From assembly GCA_963995525.1 (NCBI GenBank), contig OZ023214.1, positions 14,022,081 to 14,086,080 of the forward strand: 64,000 nucleotides of DNA, read 5' to 3'. The notes under the pieces are model-generated. The model had not been told where the DNA came from, did no database searches, and saw only the letters and a list, made by a program, of their open reading frames with translations. This document shows positions 22,020 to 32,227 of this stretch, one piece after another (the first letter of the stretch is position 1; each line of letters opens with the position of its first letter). The position numbers and the translations under genes were made by a program. Source of the stretch: Escarpia spicata (lineage: Eukaryota; Annelida; Polychaeta; Sabellida; Siboglinidae).

Positions 22020-22283
22020 CGCAAACCCGATAGAGGCGTTATGTCTTTTCAATCACGAGACAGTACAGACAATGGAGTCACGAGTTGAACTCTGCTCTCT
22101 GCCCGTGCTCGTTAGCGGGTGCAATATGAGATAAGCCGCGTGCCTCGACACTCACGAGAAGCCACTACGCTACGTCCATCCATACACGTGTTCCAACTTC
22201 CAACAGTTTACTTACCACAATTCTCATTCTTCAAACTGTCATATACATCTTGTGTCACAGGTGCTCGTTAGCGGGTGCATTCC

Positions 22284-24340
22284 GTACATGGTCTAGCCTG
22301 TTACATGTCTCCCTTCCATACATGGTCTAGCTTGTTACATGTTTCCCTTCCATACATGGTCTAGTTTGTTACATGTTTGCCTTCCATACATGGTCTAGCC
22401 TGTTACAGGTCTACCTTCCATATATGGACTAGCTTGTTACATGTTTGCCTTCCATACATGGTCTAGCCTGTTACATGTTTCCCTTCCATACATGGTCTAG
22501 CTTGTTACATGTTTGCCTTTCGTACATGGTCTAGTTTGTTACATGTTGACCTTCCATACATGGTCTAGCCTGTTACATGTTTGCCTTCCATACATGGACT
22601 AGCATGTTACATGTTTGCCTTTCGCACATGGTCTAGTTTGTTACATGTTGACCTTCCATACATGGTCTAGCCTGTTACATGTTTGCCTTTCGTACATGGT
22701 CTAGTTTGTTACATGTTGACCTTCCATACATTGACTAGCATGTTACATGTTTGCCTTCCATACATGGTCTAGCCTGTTACATGTTTGCCTTTCGTACATG
22801 GTCTAGTTTGTTACATGTTGACCTTCCATACATGGACTAGCATGTTACATGTTTGCCTTCCATACATGGACTAGCATGTTACATGTTAGCCTTTCGTACA
22901 TGGTCTAGTTTGTTACATGTTGACCTTCCATACATGGACTAGCATGTTACATGTTTGCCTTCCATACATCGACTAACATGTTACATGTTTGTCTTCCATG
23001 CACGGTCTAGCCTGTTACATGTCTGCCTTTCATACATGGTCTAGCCTGTTACATGTTTGCCTTTCGTACATGGTCTAGTTTGTTACATGTTGACCTTCCA
23101 TACATGGACTAGCATGTTACATGTTTGCCTTCCATACATCGACTAGCATCTTACATGTTTGTCTTCCATGCACGGTCTACCTTGTTACATATTTGCCTTT
23201 CATACATGGTCTAGCCTGTTACATGTCTGCCTTCCATGCACGGTCTACCTTGTTACATATTTGCCTTTCATACATGCTCTAGCTTGTTACATGTTTGCCT
23301 TCCGTACATGGACTAGCTTGTTACAGGTCTGCCTTTCATACATGGTCTAGCTTGTTACATGTTTACCTTCCATACATGGACTAGCTTGTTACAGGTCTGC
23401 CTTTCATACATGGTCTAGCTTGTTACATGTTTACCTTCCATACATGGACTAGCTTGTTACAGGTCTGCCTTTCGTACATGGTCTAGCCTGTTACATGTTT
23501 GCCTTCCGTACATGGACTAGCTTGTTACATGTTGGCCTTCCGTACATGGTCTAGCCTGTTACATGTCTGACTTCCGTACATGGACTAGCATGTTACATGT
23601 TTGCCTTTCGTACATGGTCTAGTTTGTTACATGTTGACCTTCCATACATGGACTAGCATGTTACATGTTTGCCTTCTATACATCGACTAGCATGTTACAT
23701 GTTTGTCTTCCATGCACGGTCTACCTTGTTACATATTTGCCTTTCATACATGGTCTAGCCTGTTACATGTCTGCCTTCCATGCACGGTCTACCTTGTTAC
23801 ATATTTGCCTTTCATACATGCTCTAGCTTGTTACATGTTTGCCTTCCGTACATGGACTAGCTTGTTACAGGTCTGCCTTTCATACATGGTCTAGCTTGTT
23901 ACATGTTTACCTTCCATACATGGACTAGCTTGTTACAGGTCTGCCTTTCGTACATGGTCTAGCCTGTTACATGTCTGCCTTCCGTACATGGACTAGCTTG
24001 TTACATGTTGGCCTTCCGTACATGGTCTAGCCTGTTACATGTCTGCCTTCCGTACATGGACTAGCTTGTTACATGTTGGCCTTCCGTACATGGTCTAGCT
24101 TGTTACATGTTTGCCTTCCGTACATGGACTAGCTTGTTACAGGTCTGCCTTTCATACATGGTCTAGCTTGTTACATGTTGGCCTTCCGCACATGTTCTAG
24201 CTTGTTACATGTTTGCCTTCCATACATGGACTAGCTTGTTACAGGTCTGCCTTTCATACGTGGTCTAGCTTGTTACATGTTTACCTTCCATACATGGACT
24301 AGCTAGTTACAGGTCTGCCTTTCATACATGGTCTAGCTTG
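22284..24340. repeat. 34-bp minisatellite, left arm (about 60 copies)
   Basis: Units like CATGGTCTAGCCTGTTACAT plus GTTTGCCTTCCATA, with higher-order blocks: a segment near 23,159 recurs at 23,703 almost unchanged. Mirror at 27,604-29,660. Confidence 0.95.
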
Positions 24341-24728
24341 ACGGAAAGTGAAGGAGCTAGTGTCTGCTGCTGAGGGGGAATTAGCCTGTCACGGGACCGA
24401 CCTCCTAGTGGAAGTAGTACCACCTGGCGGGTAATGAAGGAGTAATGAGGGAATATTAAAGGCTAATTGACGTAGACTGAGTCTGCTGATATATATCACT
24501 CTGGGCTGGAGCACCCATGGGGAAATTTTAAGATGGTGCCCGCCTCCACATGACCTACCCCCTGGAGGAAAGAAGTGTAAGTAGTAAGGATATTTTATTT
24601 GCTATTTTGTTTGTATGACTGCCAGTTTAAATGGTTATTTATTATGATGCCTAAAAAATTGAAACTGATGGCACATTCATTCTGTCATGCATTGTCCGAA
24701 ATGTCATGTCTCCCTTGTAACATTTTGT
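24341..24728 (+). other. Unique spacer between two minisatellites, left arm
   Basis: About 390 non-repetitive bases, mirrored at 27,216-27,603. On the plus strand it has a TATA-like ATATATAT at 24,489-24,496 and a splice-donor-like GTAAGT at 24,577-24,582, so an inward transcript is possible. No convincing reading frame. Confidence 0.5.
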
Positions 24729-25690
24729 CGTGATTGCCCAAAGACACACCACTCCCATGTAACACTTTGTGTCACTATTGTCCAAAGACCTCCACTCCAA
24801 TATAACACTTTGTGTCACTATTGCCCAAAGACTCCCACTCCCATGTAACCTTTGTGACTATTGCCCAAAGTCCCCCACTCGAATGTAACACTTTGTGTCA
24901 CTATTGCCCAAAGACCCCCACTCCCATGTAACCTTTGTCACTATTGCCCACCCACCCCCATGTAACACTGTCACTATTGCCCAAAGACCCACACTCCCGA
25001 GTAACACGTTGTCACTATTGCCCAAAGACCCCCACTCTCATGTACCACTTTGTCACTATTGCCCAAAGACCCCCACTCCACCTTGTCACTATTGCCCAAA
25101 GACCCACACTCCCATGTAACACTGTCACTATTGCCCAAAGACCCCCACTCCCAAATAACACTTTGTTACAAGACCCCCACTCCCATGTACCACTATGTCA
25201 CTATTGCCCAAAGACCCCCACTCCTAAGTAACACGTTGTCACTATTGCCAAAAGACCCCACTCCCATGTAACACGTTGTCACTATTGCCCAAAGACCCCC
25301 ATTCCCATGTACCACTTTGTCACTATTGCCCAAAGACCCCCACTCCCATGTAACACTTTGTCACAAGACCCCCACTCCCATGTACCACTATGTCACTATT
25401 GCCCAAAGACCCCCACTCCTAAGTAACACGTTGTCACTATTGCCAAAAGACCCCACTCCCATGTAACACGTTGTCACTATTGCCCAAAGACCCCCATTCC
25501 CATGTATCACTTTGTCACTATTGCCCAAAGACCCCCACTCCCATGTAACACTTTGTCACAAGACCCCCACTCCCATGTACCACTATGTCACTATTGCTCA
25601 AAGACCCCCAATTCCATGTAACACTTTGTCACAATACCCCCACTCCCATGTAACACTTTGTCACAAGACCCCCACTCCCACGTAACACTT
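24729..25690. repeat. About 40-bp minisatellite, left arm
   Basis: Units of about 38-43 bp containing GTCACTATTGCCCAAAGACC and CCCACTCCCATGTAACACTT, with deleted and shortened variants. Mirror copy at 26,254-27,215. Confidence 0.93.
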
Positions 25691-25699
25691 TGTCACAAG

Positions 25700-25830
25700 A
25701 CACATCACAACATCACAACATCATATCATCTCATCACATCACTACATCATATCATCTCATCACTACATCACATCATCTCATCACATCACTACATCATGTA
25801 TGTATGTATGTATGTGTATGTACGTATTTT
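25700..25830. repeat. CATC-rich and TATG simple repeats near the centre
   Basis: Degenerate ATCACATCACTACATCATAT units followed by (TATG)n; mirrored at about 26,114-26,244. Confidence 0.8.
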
Positions 25831-25924
25831 GTGAGTTCTACTGTCAAAAGAGTGAAATTTTGTGAGTTCTACTGTGGTGTCCTAGCCTTACACGCATGCA
25901 CGCACCCATGCACCCACCCACCCA

Positions 25925-26023
25925 CCGTCGCCGTCCCCACCCGCCCTCGTCGCCGCCCTTCACGGAAGGGCGGCGCGCGTGCGCCGCCTCTGCGGCGGCG
26001 AGGGCGGGTGGGGACGGCGACGG
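25925..26023. other. T-shaped hairpin tip at the palindrome centre
   Basis: A 25-bp GC-rich arm (25,925-25,949) pairs perfectly with 25,999-26,023. The 49 bases between fold into two side hairpins: a 10-bp stem with a 5-base loop (25,951-25,975, CGCCGCCCTT / AAGGGCGGCG) and a 6-bp stem with a 4-base loop (25,982-25,997, CGCCGC / GCGGCG), six bases apart. This A-B-B'-C-C'-A' order is the layout of an AAV-type terminal repeat. No sequence homology is claimed. Confidence 0.75.
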
Positions 26024-26253
26024 TGGGTGGGTGCATGGGTGCGTGCATGCGTGTAAGGCTAGGACACCACAGTAGAACTCACAAAATTTCACTCTTTTGA
26101 CAGTAGAACTCACAAAATACGTACATACACATACATACATACATACATGATGTAGTGATGTGATGAGATGATGTGATGTAGTGATGAGATGATATGATGT
26201 AGTGATGTGATGAGATGATATGATGTTGTGATGTTGTGATGTGTCTTGTGACA

Positions 26254-27215
26254 AAGTGTTACGTGGGAGTGGGGGTCTTGTGACAAAGTGTTACATGGGA
26301 GTGGGGGTATTGTGACAAAGTGTTACATGGAATTGGGGGTCTTTGAGCAATAGTGACATAGTGGTACATGGGAGTGGGGGTCTTGTGACAAAGTGTTACA
26401 TGGGAGTGGGGGTCTTTGGGCAATAGTGACAAAGTGATACATGGGAATGGGGGTCTTTGGGCAATAGTGACAACGTGTTACATGGGAGTGGGGTCTTTTG
26501 GCAATAGTGACAACGTGTTACTTAGGAGTGGGGGTCTTTGGGCAATAGTGACATAGTGGTACATGGGAGTGGGGGTCTTGTGACAAAGTGTTACATGGGA
26601 GTGGGGGTCTTTGGGCAATAGTGACAAAGTGGTACATGGGAATGGGGGTCTTTGGGCAATAGTGACAACGTGTTACATGGGAGTGGGGTCTTTTGGCAAT
26701 AGTGACAACGTGTTACTTAGGAGTGGGGGTCTTTGGGCAATAGTGACATAGTGGTACATGGGAGTGGGGGTCTTGTAACAAAGTGTTATTTGGGAGTGGG
26801 GGTCTTTGGGCAATAGTGACAGTGTTACATGGGAGTGTGGGTCTTTGGGCAATAGTGACAAGGTGGAGTGGGGGTCTTTGGGCAATAGTGACAAAGTGGT
26901 ACATGAGAGTGGGGGTCTTTGGGCAATAGTGACAACGTGTTACTCGGGAGTGTGGGTCTTTGGGCAATAGTGACAGTGTTACATGGGGGTGGGTGGGCAA
27001 TAGTGACAAAGGTTACATGGGAGTGGGGGTCTTTGGGCAATAGTGACACAAAGTGTTACATTCGAGTGGGGGACTTTGGGCAATAGTCACAAAGGTTACA
27101 TGGGAGTGGGAGTCTTTGGGCAATAGTGACACAAAGTGTTATATTGGAGTGGAGGTCTTTGGACAATAGTGACACAAAGTGTTACATGGGAGTGGTGTGT
27201 CTTTGGGCAATCACG
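26254..27215. repeat. About 40-bp minisatellite, right arm
   Basis: Exact mirror of 24,729-25,690, same unit order in reverse complement. Confidence 0.93.
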
Positions 27216-27603
27216 ACAAAATGTTACAAGGGAGACATGACATTTCGGACAATGCATGACAGAATGAATGTGCCATCAGTTTCAATTTTTTAGGCATCAT
27301 AATAAATAACCATTTAAACTGGCAGTCATACAAACAAAATAGCAAATAAAATATCCTTACTACTTACACTTCTTTCCTCCAGGGGGTAGGTCATGTGGAG
27401 GCGGGCACCATCTTAAAATTTCCCCATGGGTGCTCCAGCCCAGAGTGATATATATCAGCAGACTCAGTCTACGTCAATTAGCCTTTAATATTCCCTCATT
27501 ACTCCTTCATTACCCGCCAGGTGGTACTACTTCCACTAGGAGGTCGGTCCCGTGACAGGCTAATTCCCCCTCAGCAGCAGACACTAGCTCCTTCACTTTC
27601 CGT
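27216..27603 (-). other. Unique spacer between two minisatellites, right arm
   Basis: Mirror of 24,341-24,728, with the same TATA-like and donor-like motifs on the minus strand. Confidence 0.5.
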
Positions 27604-29660
27604 CAAGCTAGACCATGTATGAAAGGCAGACCTGTAACTAGCTAGTCCATGTATGGAAGGTAAACATGTAACAAGCTAGACCACGTATGAAAGGCAGACC
27701 TGTAACAAGCTAGTCCATGTATGGAAGGCAAACATGTAACAAGCTAGAACATGTGCGGAAGGCCAACATGTAACAAGCTAGACCATGTATGAAAGGCAGA
27801 CCTGTAACAAGCTAGTCCATGTACGGAAGGCAAACATGTAACAAGCTAGACCATGTACGGAAGGCCAACATGTAACAAGCTAGTCCATGTACGGAAGGCA
27901 GACATGTAACAGGCTAGACCATGTACGGAAGGCCAACATGTAACAAGCTAGTCCATGTACGGAAGGCAGACATGTAACAGGCTAGACCATGTACGAAAGG
28001 CAGACCTGTAACAAGCTAGTCCATGTATGGAAGGTAAACATGTAACAAGCTAGACCATGTATGAAAGGCAGACCTGTAACAAGCTAGTCCATGTACGGAA
28101 GGCAAACATGTAACAAGCTAGAGCATGTATGAAAGGCAAATATGTAACAAGGTAGACCGTGCATGGAAGGCAGACATGTAACAGGCTAGACCATGTATGA
28201 AAGGCAAATATGTAACAAGGTAGACCGTGCATGGAAGACAAACATGTAACATGCTAGTCGATGTATAGAAGGCAAACATGTAACATGCTAGTCCATGTAT
28301 GGAAGGTCAACATGTAACAAACTAGACCATGTACGAAAGGCAAACATGTAACATGCTAGTCCATGTACGGAAGTCAGACATGTAACAGGCTAGACCATGT
28401 ACGGAAGGCCAACATGTAACAAGCTAGTCCATGTACGGAAGGCAAACATGTAACAGGCTAGACCATGTACGAAAGGCAGACCTGTAACAAGCTAGTCCAT
28501 GTATGGAAGGTAAACATGTAACAAGCTAGACCATGTATGAAAGGCAGACCTGTAACAAGCTAGTCCATGTATGGAAGGTAAACATGTAACAAGCTAGACC
28601 ATGTATGAAAGGCAGACCTGTAACAAGCTAGTCCATGTACGGAAGGCAAACATGTAACAAGCTAGAGCATGTATGAAAGGCAAATATGTAACAAGGTAGA
28701 CCGTGCATGGAAGGCAGACATGTAACAGGCTAGACCATGTATGAAAGGCAAATATGTAACAAGGTAGACCGTGCATGGAAGACAAACATGTAAGATGCTA
28801 GTCGATGTATGGAAGGCAAACATGTAACATGCTAGTCCATGTATGGAAGGTCAACATGTAACAAACTAGACCATGTACGAAAGGCAAACATGTAACAGGC
28901 TAGACCATGTATGAAAGGCAGACATGTAACAGGCTAGACCGTGCATGGAAGACAAACATGTAACATGTTAGTCGATGTATGGAAGGCAAACATGTAACAT
29001 GCTAGTCCATGTATGGAAGGTCAACATGTAACAAACTAGACCATGTACGAAAGGCTAACATGTAACATGCTAGTCCATGTATGGAAGGCAAACATGTAAC
29101 ATGCTAGTCCATGTATGGAAGGTCAACATGTAACAAACTAGACCATGTACGAAAGGCAAACATGTAACAGGCTAGACCATGTATGGAAGGCAAACATGTA
29201 ACATGCTAGTCAATGTATGGAAGGTCAACATGTAACAAACTAGACCATGTACGAAAGGCAAACATGTAACAGGCTAGACCATGTATGGAAGGTCAACATG
29301 TAACAAACTAGACCATGTGCGAAAGGCAAACATGTAACATGCTAGTCCATGTATGGAAGGCAAACATGTAACAGGCTAGACCATGTATGGAAGGTCAACA
29401 TGTAACAAACTAGACCATGTACGAAAGGCAAACATGTAACAAGCTAGACCATGTATGGAAGGGAAACATGTAACAGGCTAGACCATGTATGGAAGGCAAA
29501 CATGTAACAAGCTAGTCCATATATGGAAGGTAGACCTGTAACAGGCTAGACCATGTATGGAAGGCAAACATGTAACAAACTAGACCATGTATGGAAGGGA
29601 AACATGTAACAAGCTAGACCATGTATGGAAGGGAGACATGTAACAGGCTAGACCATGTAC
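27604..29660. repeat. 34-bp minisatellite, right arm (about 60 copies)
   Basis: Mirror of 22,284-24,340; the higher-order duplication is at 28,050 and 28,594. Confidence 0.95.
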
Positions 29661-29924
29661 GGAATGCACCCGCTAACGAGCACCTGTGACACAAGATGTA
29701 TATGACAGTTTGAAGAATGAGAATTGTGGTAAGTAAACTGTTGGAAGTTGGAACACGTGTATGGATGGACGTAGCGTAGTGGCTTCTCGTGAGTGTCGAG
29801 GCACGCGGCTTATCTCATATTGCACCCGCTAACGAGCACGGGCAGAGAGCAGAGTTCAACTCGTGACTCCATTGTCTGTACTGTCTCGTGATTGAAAAGA
29901 CATAACGCCTCTATCGGGTTTGCG

Positions 29925-29932
29925 TATATAAA
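29925..29932 (+). promoter_or_regulatory. TATA box, right arm, inner module
   Basis: TATATAAA preceded by CATAACGCCTCTATCGGGTT. An initiator-like TTACTTT follows at about 29,958, 33-35 bases downstream, then the ATG at 30,007. Confidence 0.65.
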
Positions 29933-30006
29933 CCTAACAAAACTCTAGTGGAGCATATTACTTTCTACCGACTTCGAACAACGCAACTTCACTCCGACTG
30001 CTGAAG

Positions 30007-30069
30007 ATGGCGAGCGCTCACGACAAGGCATGTCCCGAGGACAAGATGAATATTATACGTCTCCAATAA
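30007..30069 (+). CDS. Leader micro-ORF with splice donor, right arm
   Basis: A 20-residue frame (MASAHDKACPEDKMNIIRLQ) starts 75 bases after the inner TATA box and ends in TAA immediately before a strong donor, AA|GTAAGT, at 30,070. A second ATG at 30,030 in another frame (MSRGQDEYYTSPI) stays open through the donor. Either the exon is a leader or the second ATG is the start of a spliced protein. No similarity recognised. Confidence 0.4.
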   Translation: MASAHDKACPEDKMNIIRLQ

Positions 30070-30114
30070 GTAAGTGCTGCAAACTTTGTATTTTATCGCT
30101 TGACATATGCTTGA

Positions 30115-30720
30115 TCTCCCAAGTATTTCCTCGCCTTCTCTGCCTTCCTATCCTCCTCTGTATCCCTCCCCTCTCTTCCCTCGCCTTCTCTGCCTTCCTA
30201 TCCTCCCTTATCTCCCACTCCTCTCTTTCCTCGCCTTCTCTGCCTTCCTATCCTCCTCTGTCTACCTCTCCTCTCTTCCCTCGCCTTCTCTGCCTTCCTA
30301 TCCTCCCCATCTCCCTCTCCTCACTTCCCTCGCCTTCTCTGCCTTCCTATCCTTCTCTGTCTCCCTCTCCTCTCTTTCTTCGCCTCCTCTGCCTTCCTAT
30401 TCTCCTCTGTCTCCCTCTCCTCTCTTTCCTCGCCTTCTCTGCCTTCCTATCCTCCTCTGTCTCCTCTCCTCTCTTTCCTCGCTTTCTCTGCCTTCCTATC
30501 CTCCTCTGTCTCCCTCGCCTCTCTTTCCTCGCCTCCTCTGCCTTCCTCTCCTCCTCTGTCTCCCTCTCCTCTTTTTCCTCGTCTTCTCTTCCTTCCTATC
30601 CTCCTCTGTCTCCCTCTCCTCTCTTCCCTCCCTTCTCTGCCTTCCTATCATCCTCTGTCTCCCTCTCCTCTATTTCCTCGCCTTCTCTGCCTTCCTATCC
30701 CCCTCTGTCTCCCTTCTGTG
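30115..30720. repeat. 50-bp pyrimidine-rich minisatellite, right arm (about 12 copies)
   Basis: Mirror of 21,224-21,829. It lies just downstream of the leader ORF's splice donor, so it would be intronic in the outward transcript. Confidence 0.95.
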
Positions 30721-30863
30721 CTTGATCTTGTCAAATCTCTTTTGGTGGCTTTCTTGACCTCCTTCTCAGCTAGTGTGTACTGTGCTTGAGCTTGTCTTGT
30801 CGCTTCTCGTGTTTTTGCACTGTCTCGTAATAGAAAAGTCATAACGCCTCTATCGGATTTGCG

Positions 30864-30871
30864 TATATAAA
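30864..30871 (+). promoter_or_regulatory. TATA box, right arm, outer module
   Basis: TATATAAACC preceded by CATAACGCCTCTATCGGATT; mirror of the site at 21,073. About 400 bases before the first small-gene ATG. Confidence 0.6.
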
Positions 30872-31269
30872 CCTAACAAAAACTATATACATGTTGTGTC
30901 ACAGTCCTTTCTTATCTATGCGTATGTTGACCTAGCCTGCCCTCTTGTCGTTTCGGCTAGCTACGCGGTGTCTGGTTACCGATCGCGTCAGCCGATGTCT
31001 ACATATTGTGTCATAGTCCATTCTTATCTCTCTCGTCTGTTGCCCTAGCTTGCCCTTTTATCGTGTGTCGGTTCCCTACGCGGTGTCTGGTTACATCGCT
31101 GCCTTATTCCACTCGCTTGATCATTTTCAACTGTTTCATATATGGTTCAGAGAAGTATTTTCAAAGTTTTCATATATTTAACGTCTCGTTCATACGCTTT
31201 GAGAGTTTTAATGTATGTTCCAGAGACGAAGAGCTCCGCGAATACCACAGGTATACATTCTGCAGAGTC

Positions 31270-31425
31270 ATGGCGGAGCTGGTCCAGACACGGGGCCTTT
31301 ACGATCCCCCCAATCCTTGGGTTGACCCCGACCCTGTTGTCCCTGTCGACACGGGGGACATGGACAATTGGTGTGAGGAGTCATACGATAGTGATGACGG
31401 CTTTGTAGATTTCATAGTTCGTTGA
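31270..31425 (+). CDS. Small acidic-tailed protein, right arm copy 1
   Basis: Frame of 51 residues from an ATG in good Kozak context (GTCATGGCG). It starts MAELVQTRGLYDPPNPWVD, has a Pro/Asp-rich middle and ends NWCEESYDSDDGFVDFIVR. The frame is open further upstream (to 31,006, adding an SRDEELREYHRY segment) if an acceptor at 31,223 (TTCCAG) joins it to an upstream exon. The stop is five bases before AATAAA at 31,430. Copy 2 differs at eight or nine residues, mostly conservative. A second frame (+2) is also open across the same bases. Function unknown; no family recognised. Confidence 0.55.
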   Translation: MAELVQTRGLYDPPNPWVDPDPVVPVDTGDMDNWCEESYDSDDGFVDFIVR

Positions 31426-31429
31426 CATC

Positions 31430-31435
31430 AATAAA
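31430..31435 (+). promoter_or_regulatory. Polyadenylation signal of small gene copy 1
   Basis: AATAAA five bases after the stop, followed by TTCAACTTTCAAACTGTGGT, which is repeated after copy 2. Mirrored at 20,509-20,514. Confidence 0.6.
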
Positions 31436-31988
31436 CCATTCAACTTTCAAACTGTGGTGTTTGTTGGTTATTATATTATATTATATATATATATATATAT
31501 ATTTATGTTTTCTGTTACCACGTTTCTCGTTCTCTTCAATGTGTTGACCTCGACCGACCTCTTGTCGTTTCGACTAGCTACGCGGTGTTTGGTTACCGAT
31601 CGCGTCAGCAGACGTCTCCATTACGTATTGTAGCATAGTCCGTTGATCTAGCTTGCCCTTTTATCGTGTGTCGGTTCCCTACGAGGTGTCTGGTTACATC
31701 ACTGGCTTATTCCACCCGACTGTACTTCATATATATATATATATATATTATATTATAAATATTTTCAAAGTTTTATATATATATATATATATATATCGCG
31801 GTGTCTGGTTATATCGCTGTATTATTCCACTCGCTTGATCATTTTCAACTGTTTCATATATGTTTCAGAGAAGTATTTTCAAAGTTTTCATATATTTAAC
31901 GTCTCGTCCATATGCTTTGAGAGTTTTTAATGTATGTTCCAGAGACGAAGAGCTCCGCGACTATCATAGGTATTCATTCTGTAGAGTC

Positions 31989-32144
31989 ATGGCGGAGCTG
32001 GTCCAGACACGGGAGCTTTATGATCCTCCCAATCCTTGGGTTGACTCCGACCCTGTTGCCCCCCTGGACACGGGGGATGTCGAAAATTGGTGTCCGGAGT
32101 CATACGACAGTGATGACGGCTTTGTCGATTTCGTAGTTCGTTAA
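31989..32144 (+). CDS. Small acidic-tailed protein, right arm copy 2
   Basis: Tandem paralogue of the frame at 31,270: same length (51 residues), same Kozak ATG, DPPNPWVD and ESYDSDDGFVDF retained, stop TAA instead of TGA, then CATCAATAAA at 32,149. An in-frame ATG at 31,860 gives 94 residues. Upstream acceptor TTCCAG at about 31,941. The two units are separated by (TA)n and a shared 5' block (CGGTGTCTGGTTACATCGCT type). Confidence 0.55.
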   Translation: MAELVQTRELYDPPNPWVDSDPVAPLDTGDVENWCPESYDSDDGFVDFVVR

Positions 32145-32148
32145 CATC

Positions 32149-32154
32149 AATAAA
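32149..32154 (+). promoter_or_regulatory. Polyadenylation signal of small gene copy 2
   Basis: AATAAA after the stop in the same context as copy 1, then GTGTTTGTTGGCTATTATAT and (TA)n. Mirrored at about 19,778-19,783. Confidence 0.6.
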
Positions 32155-32169
32155 ACATTCAACTTTCAA

Positions 32170-32195
32170 ACTGTGGTGTTTGTTGGCTATTATAT

Positions 32196-32227
<32 letters not shown>

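Noticed and set aside
22284..29660. CRISPR-like array (regular short repeats)
   Set aside because: Units are contiguous 34-bp tandem repeats with no unique spacers, in a eukaryotic genome.
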